Positions 6,808-11,047 of a stretch of 11,047 nucleotides of DNA are shown here, piece after piece. The translations under genes were made by a program, and so were the position numbers. How positions within the stretch are numbered: the stretch's first letter is position 1; each line of letters begins with the position of its first letter. This DNA comes from Alteromonadaceae bacterium (lineage in GTDB: Bacteria; Pseudomonadota; Gammaproteobacteria; Pseudomonadales; Oleiphilaceae), in contig JABXHG010000250.1 of NCBI GenBank assembly GCA_013393545.1, positions 1 through 11,047 of the forward strand. The letters are read 5' to 3'. The notes beneath the pieces are model-generated. The model worked only from the letters and a program-made list of their open reading frames with translations, was not told the origin of the DNA and ran no database searches.

Positions 6808-7056
6808 ATGAAAATCAAGGATTTGATCAAGAAGCTGCAGCAGTTTAATCCAGAGCAGTCCGTGGCCTGCTACGCGGAGGACGAGGGCCTTAAGCACGAC
6901 GGCGCTCCTGTCCAAATATTCGAGATTTTGAATATTTCTGAATCTGAAGCCGAATCGAGCAGGCTAAACGATGGCGCAGGCAAGCCTTGGCTTAAGTTCG
7001 GAAAATCTGATAGCTCCTCAAAATTTGTTCTTATTGAAATCACATCCGATGCTTAG
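6808..7056 (+). CDS. Small acidic cytoplasmic protein, cassette gene, unknown
   Basis: This frame encodes 82 residues; the ATG is preceded by AAGGAG with six bases spacing, the best ribosome-binding site in this part of the window. The N-terminus (MKIKDLIKKLQQFNPEQSV) resembles the opening of many small phage- and cassette-encoded proteins of the form 'LI..L..F.P...V'. The middle is acidic and the end is a beta-like FVLIEITSD. I do not recognise a function. The first 100 bases are noticeably GC-richer than the flanks. It sits between the inverted copy of the 366-bp element (ending about 50 bp upstream) and a well-formed attC 15 bp downstream, so ORF and attC form a classic cassette. Confidence 0.7.
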   Translation: MKIKDLIKKLQQFNPEQSVACYAEDEGLKHDGAPVQIFEILNISESEAESSRLNDGAGKPWLKFGKSDSSSKFVLIEITSDA

Positions 7057-7071
7057 GTCGATAGATTCAAC

Positions 7072-7148
7072 ACATAACAAGTCACTGCACGGGACCACTT
7101 CTCCGCCGCTCCGCGGCTACAAACTGTCCCGTGAGTTGGGCGTTATAC
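7072..7148 (+). other. attC site, well formed
   Basis: The site starts with an ACATAACAA box (R'', 7072-7078) and ends with GTTATAC (R', 7142-7148). The arms CACTGCACGGGAC and GTCCCGTGAGTTGG pair, with one unpaired C on the left arm. The centre carries a GC-rich CCGC...GCGG hairpin. Length is 77 bp. It follows the stop of the small acidic gene by 15 bp and precedes the HEPN-like gene. Confidence 0.82.
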
Positions 7149-7164
7149 GTGAAAAGGTGACAAG

Positions 7165-8319
7165 TTGAAGAGAGAATACACCCTATACAATTTTGATCAT
7201 GGCTTTAAAAAGGAGAAAACCTTTTGTATAGGTAAGTTCCGCATTAGTGTGAGCGATGAACAGGCTAAAAATATTAGTAAATTAGAACAAAATGCTAAGC
7301 GCTCATTTGTAATGAATAATGACCTTAGCCGAGAGATGAAGGAGCTTCCGAAAAAAAAAGGTAGAATTGTTGAGACAGCAACTCTCCGTGTAACCAGTAC
7401 AGAAATAGCTGAGTCATTAATTTATAAAGAGCTACCTAAGAGAACCTCTATTGATGACTTTGTGCTTTTCTTGTCGTTCATAACGGGAAGAAGGGTATTT
7501 CTTGATCATGAAATTGAGCTGGAAACGCCAACAAACTACTTTGACCGTGTTGTAAATAATAATTTCTTTCATTTCCCATTGGTAGATATTGATGGCGGCT
7601 TGAAAAAGATTGATGAGCTAAAGCTTAGTACTCAGTTATATAACCTTGTTCATACCAAGACAGTTCGAGATCTCCCTGCTATTTGCTTTTACGCAAATAC
7701 TGTTGTTAATGCCCTTTACGAGAGATGGTGTAAAAATAATAATAAATCAAAATATCCAGCACCCGGCATAAAGGCCGATGAACTAAAAGAGAGAATATCC
7801 CAAATTCTGGAAAGGAGCTTGGTTGATAAGTTCAAAATTTGGGTCAACTCTATTTTGTCTGGTAAGTCATATGATGCTGATGCGATTCATGATGTCGTAG
7901 CGCGAGTTAACATTAGCAGTCAGCCATCTGCATTGTATAAGTTACAAAATTTTTTGGTGGGCTTAAGGTTATTCCCAGAAAACCCGACAAAAGAAGCTAC
8001 TGATCGGCTCAGGTGGACTAACAAAGTAAGAAATATGATGGTTCACATGGGAGATATTCCTAGCGATAAAAATATTGGTTTCGAACAAAGGGTGCAGATT
8101 GCAACTAGCATAACGTTCTTGCTTATTGGCATTGCTGAACACTACTACGCTAAAGAAATTTTTAGCATCAATAATTATCTAGTTGACCAAAATGCCAAAG
8201 ATATTCGAGAGTATTTTGATAGTGGAATCTTTAGAGGCCACAAAGTCTTTGATGAGACATATGAGCGATTCTGTGAGCGACAAGAATCAGAATGGGTAGA
8301 AAATGGAAACCACGTATAA
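7165..8319 (+). CDS. Putative HEPN-type protein (RNxxxH motif), candidate ribonuclease
   Basis: This frame encodes 384 residues from a TTG start with AAAGGTGA close upstream; the next in-frame ATG would remove about 50 residues. The protein is soluble, with a beta-rich N-terminal half and a helical C-terminal half. Near the C-terminus the segment RLRWTNKVRNMMVHMGDI contains R289-N-x3-H294. This matches the R-N/D-x3-4-H signature of HEPN ribonucleases and is followed by a hydrophobic helix (TSITFLLIGIAEHYY), as is usual in that fold. A large variable N-terminal domain plus a C-terminal HEPN is the layout of ApeA-like and other abortive-infection proteins, but I cannot assign this one to a named family. 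It lies exactly between two good attC sites (7072-7148 and 8314-8361), and its stop codon is inside the second one's R'' box. It is thus a single-gene cassette. Confidence 0.75.
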   Translation: MKREYTLYNFDHGFKKEKTFCIGKFRISVSDEQAKNISKLEQNAKRSFVMNNDLSREMKELPKKKGRIVETATLRVTSTEIAESLIYKELPKRTSIDDFVLFLSFITGRRVFLDHEIELETPTNYFDRVVNNNFFHFPLVDIDGGLKKIDELKLSTQLYNLVHTKTVRDLPAICFYANTVVNALYERWCKNNNKSKYPAPGIKADELKERISQILERSLVDKFKIWVNSILSGKSYDADAIHDVVARVNISSQPSALYKLQNFLVGLRLFPENPTKEATDRLRWTNKVRNMMVHMGDIPSDKNIGFEQRVQIATSITFLLIGIAEHYYAKEIFSINNYLVDQNAKDIREYFDSGIFRGHKVFDETYERFCERQESEWVENGNHV

Positions 8320-8361
8320 CAAAGCATTGCAGCGGACAAGCCGCTGAATGCGGCGTTAGCA
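8314..8361 (+). other. attC site, short
   Basis: The site runs from GTATAAC (R'', 8314-8320) to GTTAGCA (R', 8355-8361). The arms GCATTGCAGCGG and CCGCTGAATGC are complementary except for one extra C on the left, an extrahelical base. Length is 48 bp, near the lower limit for attC. The stop codon of the HEPN-like gene is inside R''. Confidence 0.8.
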
Positions 8362-8380
8362 GGTAAGGTAAGTCAGATCT

Positions 8381-9103
8381 ATGGGCAAGACTAAAGAAAA
8401 AACTACGACCGAGAGGATTACTCCTGAACAGTACCAAGAGTATTTTCGAGGGAAGGAAGATAAGGCCCTTGAGCGAGCGCAAGATATCCGAAAATTCGAA
8501 ATCGATCTCTACTGGAAGCGGGCTACATATTTCTGGACCTTTATCGGTGCCACTTTAGCGGGCTTTTTAGCTATTCAAGCATCAGGGGCCCAGAATAAAC
8601 AGGATCTGTCTATAATTCTATCCTGCTTAGGTGTGGTTTTTTCCTTTGCATGGCTCTGTGTTAACCGGGGCAGCAAATTTTGGCAGGAGAATTGGGAAAA
8701 GCACGTAGATACTTTGGAGAACGAAGTCACCGGACCACTCTATAAGATCGTTCTGTCGCGGAACTTGGATTATTACACAAGATCAGAGAAGGTACGCGAT
8801 TGGGTAACTGGCCCTAGCGCTTTATCAGTTTCAAAAATAAACCAGCTCATTAGCTTATACGTAACTACTTTATGGATTCTATTGCTATGGTATTCCCTCC
8901 CCCCATTCGACTTCGCAGCTCAGTTGAACTTGTTCTACTGCGGATTAATTAGCCTGACGATAGCAGCGTGCGTTTCGTTTGTGTTCAAGCTTGGTAGAAC
9001 ATACGGTGGCGGATATTGGCATAATGCAGAGTTACGCAAGTCTCGAGTAAAGCCAGCTAACAATCAAATGCAACCGACGCCGAAAGACGGCGCGGCTAAT
9101 TAG
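8381..9103 (+). CDS. Four-TM membrane protein with attC-derived C-terminal tail
   Basis: This frame encodes 240 residues. Predicted helices lie at about 48-66, 76-94, 157-175 and 182-203. A conserved-looking stretch, NRGSKFWQENWEKHVDTLE (95-113), sits in the cytoplasmic loop after helix 2, and FEIDLYWKRATYFW leads into helix 1. I have seen similar hypothetical membrane proteins and think they may belong near the RipA octameric membrane-protein family, but I am not sure. The final residues (NNQMQPTPKDGAAN) read straight through the imperfect attC at 9055-9114. This tail recurs on unrelated cassette proteins because the attC is translated, so the original protein probably ended around residue 226. 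It starts 20 bp after the attC at 8314-8361; the ribosome-binding site (AAGGTAAG) is rather far from the ATG. Confidence 0.75.
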   Translation: MGKTKEKTTTERITPEQYQEYFRGKEDKALERAQDIRKFEIDLYWKRATYFWTFIGATLAGFLAIQASGAQNKQDLSIILSCLGVVFSFAWLCVNRGSKFWQENWEKHVDTLENEVTGPLYKIVLSRNLDYYTRSEKVRDWVTGPSALSVSKINQLISLYVTTLWILLLWYSLPPFDFAAQLNLFYCGLISLTIAACVSFVFKLGRTYGGGYWHNAELRKSRVKPANNQMQPTPKDGAAN

Positions 9104-9114
9104 TGGTGCTAGGT
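9055..9114 (+). other. attC-like site with altered R' core
   Basis: It begins AGCTAACAA and has arms AACCGACGCCG and CGGCGCGGCTAATT around a short AAAGA loop, with one unpaired base. It ends GCTAGGT (9108-9114), where GTTAGGT would be expected. The changed second base of the core would be expected to impair recombination. It is translated as the C-terminal tail of the four-TM gene. Confidence 0.55.
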
Positions 9115-9128
9115 TTTCAGGAGTACTG

Positions 9129-9758
9129 GTGCAAAAAAATTCCGATTTAAACGAGCTTATTAAAACGAAGCTTGCTTACATTGACCAAGACTGCGAGAGT
9201 GAGGCTCGGGAAGCAGTTAATGACCTGTATTCGAGTATCAAGTACGAAGACGGGCGGCTCCGTGTACCTGACTTTCAAAAGACGGCCAACCTCATGGCTG
9301 CTGTCGTTTCCTGCAAAGAGAAGCGGTTCAATTCTGAGATCTCGCGAATTCTGAGTACCTCCGGCGGCTTTCGTAATTCCAGTGAGTTGGAACGTGCCAG
9401 AGAGCATGTTTCGAAATATTTTGAAGAAGATCGATATCTAAAGCGTTTTGAAGTGTTTCTTAGCGGTGTTGAACGGGCAGCTGGAAGTTACGGATTGAGT
9501 TTTGACCATCGAGCATACCGGACCGATATTGCGTCATCGCTTTTCGAAGTAGGAATTAAAAGCTCAGCTCGACGAGCTTTGGCTTCAGTTTACGCAGAGC
9601 TTGCTATACACCTGCGCAATGATCGACTCGAGTCTGGAGAAAATTTGCCTAGGGCAAATGATATTGTCGAGCTGAAGCCCAATTTCATGGGGTTAGGAAT
9701 AAACTTCAATGCGCTAATCAAACGACTTCGGACGAAGTGCCGCAAGAAGAAAACCTAA
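9129..9758 (+). CDS. Helical soluble protein, unknown function
   Basis: This frame encodes 209 residues from a GTG start with CAGGAG five bases upstream. It is predicted to be mostly helical and soluble, rich in Glu, Arg and Lys, with a very basic C-terminus (LIKRLRTKCRKKKT) that could contact nucleic acid. I do not recognise the family and see no catalytic motif. It begins 15 bp after the imperfect attC at 9055-9114, and its stop codon lies inside the R''-like box ACCTAAC of the next attC-like or terminator palindrome. Its boundaries therefore match a cassette. Codon use is GC-richer than that of the gene pair downstream. Confidence 0.68.
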   Translation: MQKNSDLNELIKTKLAYIDQDCESEAREAVNDLYSSIKYEDGRLRVPDFQKTANLMAAVVSCKEKRFNSEISRILSTSGGFRNSSELERAREHVSKYFEEDRYLKRFEVFLSGVERAAGSYGLSFDHRAYRTDIASSLFEVGIKSSARRALASVYAELAIHLRNDRLESGENLPRANDIVELKPNFMGLGINFNALIKRLRTKCRKKKT

Positions 9759-9791
9759 CGCAGCTCATCACTCGCGGCGTTAGTTTTTTTT
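9753..9791 (+). terminator. Terminator-like hairpin made of attC core boxes
   Basis: CTAACGC (9755-9761) pairs perfectly with GCGTTAG (9777-9783) around a 15-base loop, followed by eight T residues (9784-9791). This has the form of an intrinsic terminator for the gene at 9129-9758. The outer bases also give R''/R' boxes (ACCTAAC, GTTAGTT), so it is probably an attC that lost its middle; at about 33 bp it is shorter than active sites. Confidence 0.5.
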
Positions 9792-9818
9792 GAATTAGCC
9801 CAAGCTAGGAGGTAAAAA

Positions 9819-10277
9819 ATGTCACAAAGTATTAATCTAGTTGCATACGAGGCATCGGATGATGGAAAGCTATATGAGACAAAAACCTCTCTAATTGAAA
9901 CAGCATTTGTTACACCGGTTCTACTTGATGAGTTACAAAAAAAATTCCCTCTAATAGAAAGAAATGTCTTTGAAGTCGTAGGCTCTGAAGAATACTATTC
10001 AATAGAGTGCTTCAACGACTCTGATATTGAAGAAGCTATAAAAAAATTAGAAGATATATTTTTGTCCATTTTAAAATCAGATGGGGAAAAGCTACTTGAT
10101 AAAGAAGTTTCTCAGGATTCTGAAAACCTGCCTTCATTGCATTCTGGTCATATCAAATCAAGTGATATCAATGACTCAATAAACCGTTTTAGAACTCTTA
10201 CCAATATCATTAACATATTTAAATTAAAGAAAAATCAATATGGCAGTGACACATCTGTTGTCCTGAAGTTAGGGTGA
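9819..10277 (+). CDS. Unknown acidic protein, partner of the downstream nuclease-like gene
   Basis: This frame encodes 152 residues from an ATG with a near-perfect ribosome-binding site (AGGAGGT, 9807-9813). The protein is acidic in the middle (SDIEEAIKKLEDIF, SDGEKLLDKEVSQDSE) and ends in a basic helix (IINIFKLKKNQY). No known motif is visible. It is clearly AT-richer than the preceding gene, suggesting a different origin. The next ORF starts only 6 bp after its stop, so the two are almost certainly co-transcribed, possibly with translational coupling. This is the only two-gene unit in the window. A role as antitoxin, specificity or accessory subunit for the nuclease-like protein is possible but is inferred only from operon context. 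Confidence 0.72.
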   Translation: MSQSINLVAYEASDDGKLYETKTSLIETAFVTPVLLDELQKKFPLIERNVFEVVGSEEYYSIECFNDSDIEEAIKKLEDIFLSILKSDGEKLLDKEVSQDSENLPSLHSGHIKSSDINDSINRFRTLTNIINIFKLKKNQYGSDTSVVLKLG

Positions 10278-10283
10278 TGGAAG

Positions 10284-10793
10284 ATGAGCACAAATAAAGG
10301 GAAAGACGGTGAGATGAGAGCGCTTCGGTTGCTATCACATATTGTTGAAACTGAAGAAAATTGTGATGTCACTCGTCATACAAACACAAATACTGCCGAC
10401 GGCGGTGCTGATCTTGTGCTAGAGCATCCTCAGGGGTTATTGCCGCATTTAGGTAATGTTGCTGAAGGAGAAAGTCAGCAATCACCTGATTTGTCTAAAT
10501 CTCCAAGAGTAGCAGCAAGATTTGATGTTAAGACAACTAAGAACAAATTATCTCCAGACACTGTAAAGAAATTTGCCGGAGACATAAGGCGCAACCCTGA
10601 TTGTGACGGTCATGTTCTAATGGGTGGTTTAGCTCTTTCAAATCAAGCTCAATCGGATTTCAAGGATATTCAAGATGCACAAGCAGAGGTAGGAAAAACG
10701 GTTGTATATGTACCTAATGCTGGCATTGAAAACCTTGAGCAACATTATAAAGCTTTACCTGATAATTCGAATGACGATAATGAACAAGCCTAA
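10284..10793 (+). CDS. Predicted PD-(D/E)xK nuclease, Mrr-like
   Basis: This frame encodes 169 residues. The restriction-endonuclease fold signature is visible: an N-terminal helix with E10 (KGKDGEMRALRLL), DGGADLVLE with D43, a loop of about 30 residues, RFDVKTT with D81-x-K83, then a helix KKFAGDIRR and the late strand HVLMGGLALS. E...GxD...DxK followed by 'F.GD' and 'G..LS..A' is typical of Mrr_cat-like proteins, which cut DNA (often modified or foreign) or have become inactive binders. The loop at 48-78 is longer than usual. No DNA-binding or ATPase domain is attached, so specificity would need the partner gene at 9819-10277. The stop codon (10791-10793) lies in GCCTAAC, an R''-like attC box, so the gene pair ends as a cassette would. 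Confidence 0.72.
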   Translation: MSTNKGKDGEMRALRLLSHIVETEENCDVTRHTNTNTADGGADLVLEHPQGLLPHLGNVAEGESQQSPDLSKSPRVAARFDVKTTKNKLSPDTVKKFAGDIRRNPDCDGHVLMGGLALSNQAQSDFKDIQDAQAEVGKTVVYVPNAGIENLEQHYKALPDNSNDDNEQA

Positions 10794-10827
10794 CAAGCGC
10801 CTACGGCAGTTGAAGAGAGCGTTAACG
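10788..10827 (+). other. attC-like remnant at array end
   Basis: It begins GCCTAACAAGCGCC (R'' perfect, 10788-10794) and ends with GAGCGTTAACG (R'-like, 10821-10827). The arms pair only near the ends, and at 40 bp it is short, so it is probably a deleted or decayed site. It contains the stop codon of the Mrr-like gene. Confidence 0.42.
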
Positions 10828-10856
10828 TCCGCTCTGTTGGACTGAGCGGAACTAAC
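10828..10856. repeat. GTCCGCT/AGCGGA hairpin following the last attC-like site
   Basis: TCCGCTC (10828-10834) pairs with GAGCGGA (10844-10850) around a nine-base loop. The stem is extended imperfectly by GTTAAC and ACTAAC on the outside. The same left arm, TTAACGTCCGCT, starts copy 2 of the dispersed element at 6393. No T run follows, so it is not a standard terminator. Confidence 0.5.
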
Positions 10857-10975
10857 AACTTGATTAAGCTAGAGCCGTCTGTCAAAACTATAATGCCGAC
10901 TTTCCTGAGTTAGATCCTCATTAAGTCGATACTATTTAACCCACTGACCAACGATACTAACGATGCTACCTTTAT

Positions 10976-11003
10976 AAAAAAAGCCCGCTAAAAAAAGCGG
11001 GCT
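10976..11003 (-). terminator. Intrinsic terminator for a minus-strand gene beyond the right edge
   Basis: AGCCCGCT (10982-10989) pairs perfectly with AGCGGGCT (10996-11003) around an A6 loop. Read on the minus strand, the stem is followed by a run of seven T residues (10976-10982, overlapping the stem base). This predicts termination of a transcript arriving from the right, so a minus-strand gene probably ends just outside or at the window edge. Confidence 0.85.
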
Positions 11004-11017
11004 CCATAGTCATTTCA

Positions 11018-11047
11018 GTGAGGCATCTCACCTGACGTGAACGTCAG
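11018..11047. repeat. Two adjacent perfect inverted repeats at the window edge
   Basis: GTGAG-GCAT-CTCAC (11018-11031) is directly followed by CTGACGT-GA-ACGTCAG (11032-11047). Both are perfect and tightly spaced. They may be a protein-binding site or the 3' structured end of a gene to the right; the window stops here, so this cannot be decided. Confidence 0.45.

Noticed and set aside
1..11047. CRISPR array, tRNA, rRNA, retron or integrase gene
   Set aside because: No regularly spaced short repeats, no tRNA-like cloverleaf or rRNA stretches, and no reverse transcriptase or tyrosine recombinase motifs were found in any frame read.

Overview
The window looks like an accessory region from a gammaproteobacterial chromosome, probably a marine or other free-living species. 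Three things point that way: integron-type attC sites, a textbook gammaproteobacterial LexA (SOS) box, and proteins of families common in such genomes. No housekeeping gene, rRNA, tRNA, transposase or integron integrase is visible. I read it as a run of gene cassettes, or the decayed remains of one, without its integrase in view (a CALIN-like region). This rests on imperfect palindromes with R''/R' core boxes, several ending in GTTA-type boxes and beginning at or inside the stop codon of the preceding gene.

Left half (1-4420), all genes on the minus strand: a CoiA-like protein running off the edge, a SEC-C zinc-finger protein, a protein with the landmarks of a class III nucleotidyl-cyclase fold, a small two-TM protein, and a large coiled-coil membrane protein. 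Right half (4872-10793), all genes on the plus strand: a PF06475-type (putative glycolipid-binding) protein under a near-consensus LexA operator, a two-TM protein, a small acidic protein, a protein with a HEPN-like RNxxxH motif, a four-TM protein, an unknown protein, and a two-gene operon ending in a PD-(D/E)xK (Mrr-like) nuclease candidate. The best attC sites lie at 1454-1509, 7072-7148 and 8314-8361; weaker or shortened ones follow the other genes. Two proteins read through an attC and end in attC-encoded tails.

The most striking unexplained structure is a diverged, non-coding element of about 366 bp. It occurs at 2682-3047 and, inverted, at 6391-6756, with a shorter third copy near 4495-4640. 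Each copy lies just 5' of an unrelated gene. Hairpins built on GTCCGCT/AGCGGAC recur in and beside these elements. The right edge carries a strong minus-strand terminator and tandem hairpins, which probably mark the end of the accessory block.

The genes do not form one pathway. Several have features shared with anti-phage or stress systems: the HEPN-like protein, the Mrr-like nuclease with its partner, the cyclase-fold protein, the coiled-coil membrane protein and the SOS-controlled gene. These defence roles are inferences from motifs and context.
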